From: Shimia marina
GTDB taxonomy: Bacteria > Pseudomonadota > Alphaproteobacteria > Rhodobacterales > Rhodobacteraceae
DNA: 64,000 nt
Reading direction: 5' to 3'
NCBI RefSeq assembly: GCF_001458175.1
Contig: NZ_CYPW01000006.1
Span: 62,001-126,000, forward strand
Below are positions 1-8,444 of the stretch, one piece after another (the first letter of the stretch is position 1; every line of letters starts with the position of its first letter). The notes beneath the pieces were generated by a model. It was given only the letters and a program-made list of their open reading frames with translations, was not told where the DNA came from and did no database searches. Both the position numbers and the translations under genes were made by a program.

Positions 1-1000
1 CGTTCCAGCCCGCAATCTGCAATTTCACATCGTATTGATCCGACCAAAACCACGGCTTGGCGATATAGGATTTTTCCGCCCCCAGAATATTTTCGGCAAC
101 CACTTCGGACTGCTCAATCGCATTTGGCACGCTTTCCAAGCGGATTTGCGTGCCCTTGTAAGGAAAGGAGGCGCAGTCGCCAGCAGACCAAACATGTGCA
201 ACAGAGGTTCGGCCGAAGGCGTCAGTTTGAATGCCATTTTCCAATTCAGCACCAATCGCACTCGCCAGCCCCACGTTCGGCTGCACCCCAACGCCAACAA
301 TTACAAAGTCCACTGCCAGTGTTTCGCCGTTGGTCAGTCTGGCAGCTTCAACGCGGCCAGTTCCGTCAAGCTGTTGCAAGCCAACGCCCTCAACAATCCT
401 CACTCCGTGCTTGCGATGCAAATCCCGGAAAAAATCACTGGTCTCAGGCGCTGCAACCCTCTGCAAAATGCGATCGGACATTTCCACAAGTGTCACCTCC
501 AGACCTTTCGAAGCAGCCACCGCTGCGGCTTCGAGCCCGATGTAACCACCTCCGACAATCAGCACACGCTTGCCTTCAGAAAATTCCGGGGCCATCGCAT
601 CTACATCGTCTAGGTCCCGCACCACATAGACGCCCGCTAGATTGCCACCGATGCTGTCAGGCAAGCGGTTGGGAGAAGCGCCAGTTGCAAGAACGAGTTC
701 GTCATACGCCAACACATCCTCGCCAATCGACAGGGACTTTGCCGCGGGATCAATTGAGGTGACTTCAGAGTTCAGTCTCAGATCAATGTTCTGTTCTGCG
801 TAGAAACTCTCCGGACGCAAGAACAAGCGCTCCACATCCATCTCACCAAGAAGATATTTCTTGGACAACGGTGGGCGCTGATATGGCGGCACAGCCTCGG
901 CACCAACCAAAGTGATCTGGCCTTCAAAACCAAGGGCCCGAAGTTTCGCCACACAGGCGGCTCCGGCCTGACCTGCACCAACCACGACGACATGTGTCAT
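1..1000 (-). CDS. FAD-dependent ferredoxin/rubredoxin reductase family protein, C-terminus cut by window edge
   Basis: Flavoprotein expected to pass electrons from NAD(P)H to a small redox partner such as a [2Fe-2S] ferredoxin or rubredoxin. The N-terminus is a dinucleotide-binding fold (VVVVGAGQAG, residues 4-13). PPYQRPPLSKKYL (about residues 38-50) is the hallmark of the putidaredoxin/rhodocoxin reductase group, and a second Rossmann motif (LIVGGGYIG) lies midway. The last visible residues, PWFWSDQYDVKLQIAGWN, are also typical of this group. About 333 codons are visible of roughly 400 expected. ATG at 1000 is preferred because GGGGGA sits 6 nt upstream; an in-frame ATG lies at 1006. It is transcribed divergently from the peroxiredoxin, 84 nt away. 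The redox partner is not in the window, so the substrate pathway is unknown. Confidence 0.88.
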   Translation of the reverse strand, partial: MTHVVVVGAGQAGAACVAKLRALGFEGQITLVGAEAVPPYQRPPLSKKYLLGEMDVERLFLRPESFYAEQNIDLRLNSEVTSIDPAAKSLSIGEDVLAYDELVLATGASPNRLPDSIGGNLAGVYVVRDLDDVDAMAPEFSEGKRVLIVGGGYIGLEAAAVAASKGLEVTLVEMSDRILQRVAAPETSDFFRDLHRKHGVRIVEGVGLQQLDGTGRVEAARLTNGETLAVDFVIVGVGVQPNVGLASAIGAELENGIQTDAFGRTSVAHVWSAGDCASFPYKGTQIRLESVPNAIEQSEVVAENILGAEKSYIAKPWFWSDQYDVKLQIAGWN

Positions 1001-1084
1001 GTTCATTCCCCCAACTGCCATTGCCTCAATCGCCGCGGAGCCTATATCGTCAATTCAGGGAAACGCAATGAAGAGAATAGAACA

Positions 1085-1573
1085 ATGACAATTTCTGTTG
1101 GAGATACACTGCCGGCTGGCACCTTGATGAAGGTCGGCGAAAACGGCCCCGAACCCGTTAGCATCGAGAGCCTGTCAAAAGGGAAAAAGATCGTGCTGTT
1201 CGGATTGCCGGGCGCGTTTACTTCCACATGTTCGAGCGCCCATTTGCCAAGCTTCATGCGCACGGCCGAAGCCTTCAAAGACAAAGGTGTGGAAGACATC
1301 ATTTGCCTGTCAGTCAACGACCCATTTGTGATGGACGCGTGGGACAAAGACACCAAAGCCTCTGAGGCCGGAGTATCGCTTCTGGCAGATCCAAATGGCG
1401 ACGTTACGGTTGCAATGGGACTGGAGTTCAATGTGCCAGAAATCGGCTTCAACAATCGCTCTCAGCGGTACTCGGCACTGATCGAAGATGGTGTGGTCAA
1501 AGTGTTGAACTTGGAAGAGTCTCCTGGCGCCTGCGAGATCAGCGCGGGCGAGACACTTCTCAACGCTATGTAA
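1085..1573 (+). CDS. Peroxiredoxin, Prx5 (AhpC/TSA-redoxin) family
   Basis: A 162-residue cytosolic thiol peroxidase that reduces hydrogen peroxide and organic hydroperoxides, in this family usually recycled by glutaredoxin or thioredoxin. The peroxidatic cysteine is Cys49 in PGAFTSTCSSAHLP, close to the family pattern PGAFTPTC. Two further cysteines lie near residues 75 and 151 and could act in resolution. The start is ATG 1085, giving the usual family N-terminus MTISVGDTLP; an open extension of 31 codons upstream looks non-coding. It is monocistronic, divergent from a flavoprotein reductase and convergent with phhB. Confidence 0.93.
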   Translation: MTISVGDTLPAGTLMKVGENGPEPVSIESLSKGKKIVLFGLPGAFTSTCSSAHLPSFMRTAEAFKDKGVEDIICLSVNDPFVMDAWDKDTKASEAGVSLLADPNGDVTVAMGLEFNVPEIGFNNRSQRYSALIEDGVVKVLNLEESPGACEISAGETLLNAM

Positions 1574-1580
1574 CACCTCG

Positions 1581-1620
1581 GGTCGCACACTGGTTTTTCG
1601 CCGATGTGCGGCCTGTCTTT
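1581..1620 (+). terminator. Possible terminator between peroxiredoxin and phhB
   Basis: A 9-bp stem (1581-1589 with 1605-1613, one G-T pair) with a 15-nt T-rich loop is followed by TGTCTTT. It lies 8 nt after the peroxiredoxin stop in a 60-nt convergent gap, so it could end transcription from either side. The T-tract is short. Confidence 0.4.
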
Positions 1621-1633
1621 CAAGTTCCGCGCT

Positions 1634-1924
1634 TTAAAGCGTGTCCAACTTGCGGGCCAGTTTCGCATCAAGTGATGAGAGCCCTCCTACGTCATGCGTG
1701 GTTAAGACCACATCTACGCGGTTGTAGACATTGAGCCATTCAGGGTGATGGTTCCACTTTTCCGCCCAGATTGCTGCCCGGGTCATCCAGCCAAAAGCGT
1801 CCACGAAGCTTTCAAAGTGAAATGTCTTCACCAAGGCATCTCTATCGCCATCTAATTGCCAATCGTTTTCCAACAAAGGCGTAAGCACAGCATCCCGCGC
1901 AGCAGCGCTGAGTTTTTCGGTCAT
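1634..1924 (-). CDS. phhB: 4a-hydroxytetrahydrobiopterin dehydratase
   Basis: A 96-residue pterin-4a-carbinolamine dehydratase, which dehydrates 4a-hydroxytetrahydropterin to quinonoid dihydropterin and so recycles the cofactor of aromatic amino acid hydroxylases. The diagnostic catalytic segment KWNHHPEW (mid-protein) and the following [18 protein letters not shown] are present, and the length is that of the family. Its start overlaps the stop of the upstream acyltransferase-like gene by 4 nt (ATGA type), so the two are translationally coupled. No phenylalanine hydroxylase gene is in the window. Confidence 0.93.
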   Translation of the reverse strand: MTEKLSAAARDAVLTPLLENDWQLDGDRDALVKTFHFESFVDAFGWMTRAAIWAEKWNHHPEWLNVYNRVDVVLTTHDVGGLSSLDAKLARKLDTL

Positions 1925-3102
1925 TCATGATCCTCCCCCTGTGACTGTTTGAACGGGCCCCAAGATGTCAGAACTTCGATATCTTGCGACACCGCCTCAC
2001 GCTCCGACTGCAAATAGGTTTCCACAGCCTCTCTAAAACCCGCATCCCGGATCCAATGCAGCGAATGGGTTGTGACAGGCAGATAGCCGCGCGCCAGCTT
2101 ATGCTCCCCTTGTGCCCCCGCTTCGACCGCCTGCAAACCATGCGCAATGGCCCAGTCCATAGCCTGATAATAGCACAACTCGAAATGCAAACACGGGTGA
2201 TCTTCTACACATCCCCAATAGCGCCCAAACAAAACATCTTGGCCGATGAAGTTCATCGCGCCAGCAATCGGCTCTCCGTTGCGCAGCGCGAACGCTAATA
2301 GAATATCCTCCCGCATCGTCTCATGCATGAGATCAAAGAAGCGGCGTGTCAGGTAAGGTGTCCCCCATTTGCGCGCGCCCGTGTCTTGATAAAAGCGCCA
2401 CATGGCGTCCCAGTGAGAAGGCTCTATGTCTTGTCCCGTCAACAGCACAATATCGCCGCCAAAGGACTGCGCTTTCGCGCGTTCCTTCTTGATGTTTTTT
2501 CGCTTTCGGGAAGACAGACGTGACAGGAACCCCTCAAAATCCTGATAGGCTTCGTTGGTCCAGTGAAACTGCTGTCCGGTGCGCTGAAGTAAGCCCATTT
2601 GGGCACCAGCCTCGGCCTCCTGCGGCGTACAAAATGTAATGTGGAGACTGCTCAGTTCATTGTCAGAAGCGACTTGCACCATGGCCTGCGTCAACGCCTG
2701 AACCCCGATCTGTTCCCACCCCGGCTTCGCCAAGAAACGCGGACCAGTGACTGGGGTGAAGGGAACGGCCACCTGAAGCTTGGGATAATACTCACCACCG
2801 GCGCGCTCATAGGCATGCGCCCAGTTATGATCAAAGACGTATTCTCCCTGACTGTGCTCTTTAACGTAGGTCGGCGCGACAGCCACCAGCTCCCCTTCTG
2901 AATATACGGCGAGATAGCGAGGGTGCCACCCTGTGCCAGATCCAACAGAACCACTTTTTTCAAGCGCTGAAAGAAAGCGGTGAGTGACAAATGGGTTTGC
3001 ACTCTGACCTGATGCAGTGCCCCCCGCGCAGGCATCCCATTCCTGTTCTGACAGCACATCCAACGTGCTGTGCACTTCGACGGTCAGCTGACTTCCGTCC
3101 AT
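1921..3102 (-). CDS. FemAB/GNAT-like acyltransferase family protein (DUF482, COG3146 type)
   Basis: A 393-residue cytosolic protein of the peptidoglycan-acyltransferase-like superfamily (two GNAT folds). The order [16 protein letters not shown], then WHPRYLAVY, then [19 protein letters not shown] and [12 protein letters not shown] is the N-terminal signature of the COG3146 family; [13 protein letters not shown] mid-protein and the C-terminal HWIRDAGF segment complete it. The substrate of this family is not established. It is the first gene of a two-gene unit with phhB. I chose the start 3102 because it gives the full acidic N-terminus and lies just after GGAGGGATGTGA. Confidence 0.85.
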   Translation of the reverse strand: MDGSQLTVEVHSTLDVLSEQEWDACAGGTASGQSANPFVTHRFLSALEKSGSVGSGTGWHPRYLAVYSEGELVAVAPTYVKEHSQGEYVFDHNWAHAYERAGGEYYPKLQVAVPFTPVTGPRFLAKPGWEQIGVQALTQAMVQVASDNELSSLHITFCTPQEAEAGAQMGLLQRTGQQFHWTNEAYQDFEGFLSRLSSRKRKNIKKERAKAQSFGGDIVLLTGQDIEPSHWDAMWRFYQDTGARKWGTPYLTRRFFDLMHETMREDILLAFALRNGEPIAGAMNFIGQDVLFGRYWGCVEDHPCLHFELCYYQAMDWAIAHGLQAVEAGAQGEHKLARGYLPVTTHSLHWIRDAGFREAVETYLQSEREAVSQDIEVLTSWGPFKQSQGEDHE

Positions 3103-3196
3103 TCACATCCCTCCTGAAGGGGTTCATGTATGGTACGTTAAAAAGATAATCGAGGATCAAAAGCGCAATTCATCACCTGCGCCATCACCTTTCTGT

Positions 3197-3233
3197 GCAG
3201 ATTGCCAATACGATCAATAGCTTGGCAATCTGC
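3197..3233. repeat. Perfect 12-bp inverted repeat downstream of ridA
   Basis: GCAGATTGCCAA (3197-3208) and its exact reverse complement TTGGCAATCTGC (3222-3233) are separated by 13 nt. It lies between the ridA stop (3248) and the FemAB-like gene start (3102), both on the minus strand. Neither side has a clear T-run on the minus strand, so it may be a 3'-end stabilising hairpin or a protein-binding site rather than a classical terminator. Confidence 0.6.
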
Positions 3234-3247
3234 TTATTCTGCGGTGC

Positions 3248-3709
3248 TTAAGCGATCTGGAAGATCGCCTCGATCTCAACCGCCACACCCAACGGCAGCG
3301 CCCCGGCAGAGACCGCAGACCGCGCATGGCGCCCTTTGTCTCCCAAGGCCTCGACGAAGAAATCAGAGGCTCCGTTGATCACTTTTGGCTGCTCTGTGTA
3401 ATCCGGCGTAGAATTCACAAACCCCACAAGCTTAACGACACGAAGAAGGCGATCAATGTCCCCATCGCAAGCGGATTTTAGAGCCGCCAGCAGGCTGATC
3501 GCACAAGTTTTGGCGGCGGCAGCTCCCTCTTCGGTGGACAGGTCTTGGCCAACTTTACCCAAAATGAGCCCATCCTCGTTCATGGAGATCTGCCCAGACA
3601 CATAAACCATGTCCCCAACCACAACATAGGGGACATAGTTTGCCGCTGGCGTGGCAACGTCCGGCAGGGTAACGCCCAGCTCTTTCAAACGGGTTTCAAT
3701 TGCACTCAT
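3248..3709 (-). CDS. RidA (YjgF/YER057c/UK114) family protein
   Basis: A 153-residue member of the RidA family; the archetype hydrolyses reactive enamine/imine intermediates released by PLP enzymes. The C-terminal signature ARSAVSAGALPLGVAVEIEAIF contains the conserved arginine and the terminal V-E-I-E. This protein resembles the longer subgroup found in alphaproteobacteria, which may not share the archetypal activity. ATG 3709 (MSAIETRLKELG) is used; the open frame continues upstream 36 codons but without family resemblance. It lies 82 nt downstream of the HlyD-type gene on the same strand. Confidence 0.88.
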   Translation of the reverse strand: MSAIETRLKELGVTLPDVATPAANYVPYVVVGDMVYVSGQISMNEDGLILGKVGQDLSTEEGAAAAKTCAISLLAALKSACDGDIDRLLRVVKLVGFVNSTPDYTEQPKVINGASDFFVEALGDKGRHARSAVSAGALPLGVAVEIEAIFQIA

Positions 3710-3791
3710 TCTTTTGCTCCCATGAGAGATGTTTCGCGCGACGCTAGCCCCGCACGAAACATTTGAAAAGTCCCCCAGCACAGCTTTGATG

Positions 3792-5096
3792 TCAGCTTTC
3801 ACGGAAGGCTTTGACAAAATAATCTGTCAAAGGACGCGTCAAATAAGCCAGAGGGCTTTGATCCTGCGTGCGCAGATACGCATCCACCGGCATCCCGGGC
3901 AGCAACGATACGTTGGAAGGCAGCTTTTCAACCTCCCCCTCTGCCAGCTCGATCTCTGCTTTGTAAAACGTCTCGCCGGTCTGGTCGTTTTGGAACGCAT
4001 CCGCCGACAGATGCACCACATGCCCGCGCAATTCCGGCGTCACGCGTTGGTCAAACGCGGAGAACCGTAGCGAAACATCCTGACCCGGGAAAACTTGATC
4101 AACGTGAATGGTCGGCACCTGAACCGCAGCCACCAAAGGCCGATCTTGAGGCACAATAAACAAGAGCGGCTCGGCAGGGCGAATTACGGATTGCAACGTA
4201 TAAACACTCAGCCCATAAACCACGCCAGAAACCGGGGCACGGATCATAAGCCGGTCCAGTTTCTGAAGCAGCTGTCTGCGCCGCTCCGCAAGCTCCAGCT
4301 CCCGATACCGGAGGTCGCGCAGGGTGGTGATCGCTTCTTCGCGGCGCGTTGTTTCCAACTTCAGAAGCTCAATTTCGATTTCGGTAATACGGCCCTCAGC
4401 CTGCGCGCGACTGGCCAGAAGCTCCCCCACCTGACCTGACAAAGAGGCTTCTTCGCGCTGCAACCCAAGCACGCGCGCCGCTTGCGCAAGCCCTTTCTCC
4501 AGAAGCTGTTGTTGATCGGCCAATTCATCTTGGATGAGCTCAAGCTGACGCTGCAACGCCGCGCTCTGTGCGTCGACACCTTCCACCTGGCTCTCGATCT
4601 GAGCAATGCGTTTCCGCAGCTGGTCAACATTCTTTTCGAGGCTGTCATTGCGGGCATGGAACAAGCGCACCTGCCCCTCCATGAACCCAACAACACTTTC
4701 ATTTTCTTCGGAGATGGCGACCAGTTCAGGATCAAACACAACGCCGTTCGCACCGTCACGCTCAGCTTCCAAGCGCCCCCGGCGCGCCATCAGCTCCCAA
4801 AGCTGCCCTTCAGTGACAATCAGCTCAGATAGGAGATCAGAGTCGTCCAGCCGCAAAAGCAACTGCCCATGAGACACGCTATCTCCTTCATCCACAGCAA
4901 TCTCGGTCACAACACCACCATCAATGTGCTGCACAACTTGACGATTGCGATCCACTTCGACCCGACCACTCGCCACAATCGCACCCGCAATTTGTGTACC
5001 GACGGCCCAAATTCCAAAGCCAAGCACCAAAATCAATAGCGCCCCAAGTCCGACACCCAGCGCGGCACCTGCTCCCCAACGTTGTTTCTCACTCAT
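3792..5096 (-). CDS. Type I secretion periplasmic adaptor, HlyD/PrtE family
   Basis: A 434-residue membrane fusion protein that would bridge the inner-membrane ABC exporter to a TolC-like outer-membrane channel. There is a short cytosolic N-terminus, one membrane segment (about residues 12-38, GVGLGALLILVLGFGIWAV), a lipoyl half-motif (GRVEVDRNRQVVQHIDGG), a long heptad-rich coiled coil (about 90-290), the second lipoyl half (IRAPVSGVVYGL) and a beta-barrel with PGMPVDAYLRT near the C-terminus. Its start overlaps the stop of the ABC gene by 4 nt. No TolC or RTX substrate gene is in the window. Confidence 0.92.
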   Translation of the reverse strand: MSEKQRWGAGAALGVGLGALLILVLGFGIWAVGTQIAGAIVASGRVEVDRNRQVVQHIDGGVVTEIAVDEGDSVSHGQLLLRLDDSDLLSELIVTEGQLWELMARRGRLEAERDGANGVVFDPELVAISEENESVVGFMEGQVRLFHARNDSLEKNVDQLRKRIAQIESQVEGVDAQSAALQRQLELIQDELADQQQLLEKGLAQAARVLGLQREEASLSGQVGELLASRAQAEGRITEIEIELLKLETTRREEAITTLRDLRYRELELAERRRQLLQKLDRLMIRAPVSGVVYGLSVYTLQSVIRPAEPLLFIVPQDRPLVAAVQVPTIHVDQVFPGQDVSLRFSAFDQRVTPELRGHVVHLSADAFQNDQTGETFYKAEIELAEGEVEKLPSNVSLLPGMPVDAYLRTQDQSPLAYLTRPLTDYFVKAFRES

Positions 5097-6826
5097 TGCA
5101 CACCTCCCGGAGCATTGGAGCCTTTCACTTCGGAATAGTTCTGCAACACTTCTTTCAAAACCGCGTCACGCGGCCCAAAGGCGCGACGTGCTCCTTGATC
5201 CAGCACCAAGAGCTTGTCGCATTCTTGAATAGCTGCTGGCCGATGGGCCATGATCAACACGCTGCACCCTTTGGATTTCATAACACGGATCGCAGAGTTG
5301 AGAGCCATTGACCCTTCGTTGTCGAGGTTAGAATTCGGTTCATCCAACACCAAAATCACAGGATCGCCATACATGGCCCGCGCCAGACCAATCCTTTGAA
5401 TTTGACCGCCAGACAAGCGCCCGCCTTGCGATGTTACCTGTGTGTCATAGCCTTCCGGCAGCTTCAGAATCATATCGTGCGCATCTGCAGCCTGCGCTGC
5501 CGCGACTACTTTTTCAGCATCCGGCGTCGCCGCCAATCGCGAAATATTCTCTGCAATCGTCCCGTCGAAGAGCTCCACGCGCTGTGGCAGATACCCGATG
5601 TAATTTCCCAGATCCGTGGGATCATATTGCTCTAAAGCAGCACCATCCAAACGGACCTTACCACCAGCAGTGCGCCACACCCCCGTGATCGCCTTCGCCA
5701 GTGTCGACTTCCCAGCCCCGGAAGATCCGATGACACCCACGGCCTCTCCTGGTTCGACCTCAAACGAAATCATACGCAAAGAAGCTTGAGATTCACCCGG
5801 AGGCACAATTGTCGCCTGCTGAACATGCAAACGCGCGGCAGGCTCTGGCAGCTTTGTCCGGCGTCCCTCGGGCGGCACCTCGCCGAGAAGCTCCGCCAAA
5901 CTGTGCCATCCACGCCGCGCACGCTGTACAACCGCCCATTGATTCACGGCCATTTCCACCGGAGCCAGCGCACGCCCGAGCAAAATGGACCCTGCGATCA
6001 TGGCACCGGGCGTAATCTCTCCTTTGAGAGCAAGATAGGCCCCCAAACCCAGCATGGCCGATTGCAAGAACAAGCGGAATGTCTTGGTTCCCGTCGTGAA
6101 TATCCCCCCGACATCGGAAGCCGTCACGGTTGCCTCTAGCGATTTCTCGCGCGCCTGCTGCCAACGCAAAAAGGCCGCTTCACGCATACCAAGCGCACTC
6201 ACCATTTCGGCCTCAGCCTGCAGCTGTGACGACAACTGATTTGCCGAGTACGACGCCAGAGTCATTTGCTCCAAAGGTTTCTTGGAAACAACTTGGTTGA
6301 GTACAGCCGCGATGATCAGAATACCGCCACCAACTATCGCCAGAAGCCCCAACCATGGGTGAAACAATGCAATGCCCATCAGAAAAAGCGGTGTCCAAGG
6401 AGCGTCAAAAAAAGCGGTCAACACAGGTGACGTCATAAATCTCTGAACAGACTCCAAATCAGACAAAGCCGTCTGTGTCGTGGACGTGCGCCCAACCGTT
6501 GCACGTCGCAAAGCCGCTTCAAAGACGCGATAGTCGAGACCGTCCTGAAACCGAGCCCCTACCCGCGCCATCACGCGACCACGGGTAAAATCGAGAATGC
6601 CCATCAAGGTAAACAGAAAAACAACCAACAAAGACAACGCGACAAGAGTTTCTTCGGACCCGCTCCCCAACACACGATCATAGACTTGAAGCATATAAAG
6701 AGGGCCTGTGAGCATCAGGAGGTTCACAAACACACTGAACAGACCGACCGCCCAATAAAGACCTCTGCTCGCGCGTCGCGCGCGCCTCAATTCTTCGTAA
6801 CCCTTGTCTGTCGCAGTTTGCGGCAT
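5093..6826 (-). CDS. Type I secretion ABC transporter permease/ATPase (PrtD/PrsD type)
   Basis: A 577-residue half-transporter with a membrane domain (about residues 20-300, with helices such as GLYWAVGLFSVFVNLLMLTG) fused to an ATPase. Walker A GSSGAGKST is near residue 367, the signature LSGGQIQRIGLARAM near 470 and Walker B VILVLDEPN follows. There is no N-terminal peptidase C39 domain, so it should export substrates with uncleaved C-terminal signals, as RTX proteases and adhesins have. ATG 6826 (MPQTATDKG) has AGAAGAG 8 nt upstream; the open frame reaches 6868. It is the first gene of a two-gene unit and diverges from mlaA. Confidence 0.93.
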   Translation of the reverse strand: MPQTATDKGYEELRRARRASRGLYWAVGLFSVFVNLLMLTGPLYMLQVYDRVLGSGSEETLVALSLLVVFLFTLMGILDFTRGRVMARVGARFQDGLDYRVFEAALRRATVGRTSTTQTALSDLESVQRFMTSPVLTAFFDAPWTPLFLMGIALFHPWLGLLAIVGGGILIIAAVLNQVVSKKPLEQMTLASYSANQLSSQLQAEAEMVSALGMREAAFLRWQQAREKSLEATVTASDVGGIFTTGTKTFRLFLQSAMLGLGAYLALKGEITPGAMIAGSILLGRALAPVEMAVNQWAVVQRARRGWHSLAELLGEVPPEGRRTKLPEPAARLHVQQATIVPPGESQASLRMISFEVEPGEAVGVIGSSGAGKSTLAKAITGVWRTAGGKVRLDGAALEQYDPTDLGNYIGYLPQRVELFDGTIAENISRLAATPDAEKVVAAAQAADAHDMILKLPEGYDTQVTSQGGRLSGGQIQRIGLARAMYGDPVILVLDEPNSNLDNEGSMALNSAIRVMKSKGCSVLIMAHRPAAIQECDKLLVLDQGARRAFGPRDAVLKEVLQNYSEVKGSNAPGGVQ

Positions 6827-7005
6827 GGAACCATCTCTTCTGTTACTATTGTGATCCCACTGGATCATTCACCGGTATACACTTAAGTATCGAAAATGCC
6901 TTAATCGCGCACTTCAAGGTCTTATAGTATCTATGGCTGGCATTGGGCCAGCGTATCTATCAATCCAAATGCGCCAAAGTTGCTGAGTATAAAGAGAAAC
7001 ACCAC

Positions 7006-7785
7006 GTGCCCCCACCGCTTAACCTTCTCCACCGTCTAAAAGCCGTACTCCTGTTGAGCTTGGCTGTAGCTGCATTGGCGGCATGCACAGGCAAAGCTCC
7101 AAACCCTGCCTCAGGCATCAATGACCCCAACGAGGCAGCAAACCGCCGAATTCATGCCTTCAACAAATCTGTTGATAAAGCACTTTTGTCGCCTGCATCG
7201 ACCGGTTACGGCACCGTTATCCCGAAGAACGTACGAGGCGGTGTCTCAAACTTTGCAGATCACCTGTCTCTGCCAAACGACATCATTAACAACACACTTC
7301 AGGGGAACTTCCATGAAGCGTCCTCAACTGTCGCCCGTTTCATGATCAACACCTTCTTTGGTGTCGCCGGGATCTTTGATGTTGCAGGTAATACAGGTAT
7401 GGAACGTTTTGATACCGATTTTGGAGAGACACTCCATGTTTGGGGGGCAGGCGAAGGGGCGTATACTGAAATTCCCTTCTTTGGCCCATCCACCACCCGA
7501 GATGCCTATGGGTTGGCCGTCGACATTGTCCTAGACCCGTTTTTCGTAGTGACACGCGAACCCACAAAATACATCGGCGGTGTGGCCTATGTGATCAACG
7601 CCATGGGGAATCGCTACGACTTTGATGAAACCATCGATTCCATTTTGTACGACAGCGCCGACAGCTACGCTCAAGCGCGACTTATTTACCTGCAGAACCG
7701 CCGGTTCGACCTTGGAATGACCGACGGCAACGCCTATGTCGATCCGGAATTTGACCCCTATGAGGATCCTTATGCCGATTTCTAA
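7006..7785 (+). CDS. mlaA: MlaA (VacJ) outer-membrane phospholipid-retrieval lipoprotein
   Basis: A 259-residue lipoprotein that sits in the outer membrane and extracts mislocalised phospholipid from the outer leaflet. GTG 7006 gives a compact lipoprotein signal peptide ending LAAC with the lipidated Cys27; upstream in-frame ATG 6943 would add 21 poorly hydrophobic residues. Family landmarks are NRRIHAFNKSVDKAL, the NFADHLSLPNDIINNTLQG stretch, FFGVAGIFDVAGNTG, and TDFGETLHVWG...PFFGPSTTRDAYG. It overlaps mlaC by 14 nt, so MlaA and its periplasmic partner are made together. The inner-membrane MlaFEDB complex is not in the window. Confidence 0.92.
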   Translation: MPPPLNLLHRLKAVLLLSLAVAALAACTGKAPNPASGINDPNEAANRRIHAFNKSVDKALLSPASTGYGTVIPKNVRGGVSNFADHLSLPNDIINNTLQGNFHEASSTVARFMINTFFGVAGIFDVAGNTGMERFDTDFGETLHVWGAGEGAYTEIPFFGPSTTRDAYGLAVDIVLDPFFVVTREPTKYIGGVAYVINAMGNRYDFDETIDSILYDSADSYAQARLIYLQNRRFDLGMTDGNAYVDPEFDPYEDPYADF

Positions 7786-8380
7786 TGTGAACAGACGGAA
7801 ATTTATCTCTCTGACTGCTGCGACCTCGCTGGCCGCGATCCTGGCGTCTCCTGGACTCGCGCTCAATGATGCACAAGCAAAAAGCCTCATCGACAAAGCC
7901 GTTGCGGACATCAACAAGGTGATCTCATCGGGCAAATCTCTAGATGCGATGATCAAAGATTTTGAGCGCATCTTCGTCAAGTATGGCGACGTCGACATCA
8001 TCGCACGCTCTGCCCTCGGCCCTGACGCGCGCGCCTTGTCCAAAAGCCAGCTGAAAGCCTACACCAAGGCTTTCCAAGGGTATATTTCTCGCAAATACGG
8101 CAAGAGGTTCAACGAGTTTGAGGGCGGTAAAGTTGAAGTGGTTGGCGCACGTGCAGTCAAAAGCTTCTATGAAGTGAACTCGACAGTGACCTTGCGCGGC
8201 CAAGCGCCATTTCAAGTAAACTTCTTGGTGTCCGATAAATCAGGCAGGAATAAATTTTTCGACATGATCATCGAAGGCATCAGCCTGCGCCTATCTGAAA
8301 AGGCAGAAATCGGTGCCATGCTTGATCGGCGCAAAGGCGACATCAACTTGCTCATCCAAGATCTAAAATCGGCAGGCTAA
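7772..8380 (+). CDS. mlaC: MlaC/Ttg2D-type periplasmic phospholipid-binding protein with twin-arginine-like signal
   Basis: A 202-residue periplasmic shuttle that would carry phospholipid between outer-membrane MlaA and the inner-membrane Mla complex. ATG 7772 has GAGGA about 6 nt upstream inside the mlaA end. The N-terminus NRRKFISLTAATSLAAILASPGLA looks like a Tat signal (RRxFI) rather than a plain Sec signal. The body matches the Tol_Tol_Ttg2 family: LIDKAVADINKVIS, FERIFVKYGDVDIIARSALG, AYTKAFQGYISRKYGKRF, and the final GISLRLSEKAEIGAMLDRRKGD. It is convergent with the penicillin-binding protein gene. Confidence 0.9.
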   Translation: MPISNVNRRKFISLTAATSLAAILASPGLALNDAQAKSLIDKAVADINKVISSGKSLDAMIKDFERIFVKYGDVDIIARSALGPDARALSKSQLKAYTKAFQGYISRKYGKRFNEFEGGKVEVVGARAVKSFYEVNSTVTLRGQAPFQVNFLVSDKSGRNKFFDMIIEGISLRLSEKAEIGAMLDRRKGDINLLIQDLKSAG

Positions 8381-8444
8381 GCCAAGCGATCTTAAGGTCC
8401 TGGGGGCGGCGCATATCGCGTCGCCATTCTTAGATGTTATCGCT

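Noticed and set aside
8405-8425. Hairpin between mlaC and the PBP gene (7-bp stem with a G-T pair)
   Set aside because: The stem is short and the T-run weak, so I do not report it as a terminator.
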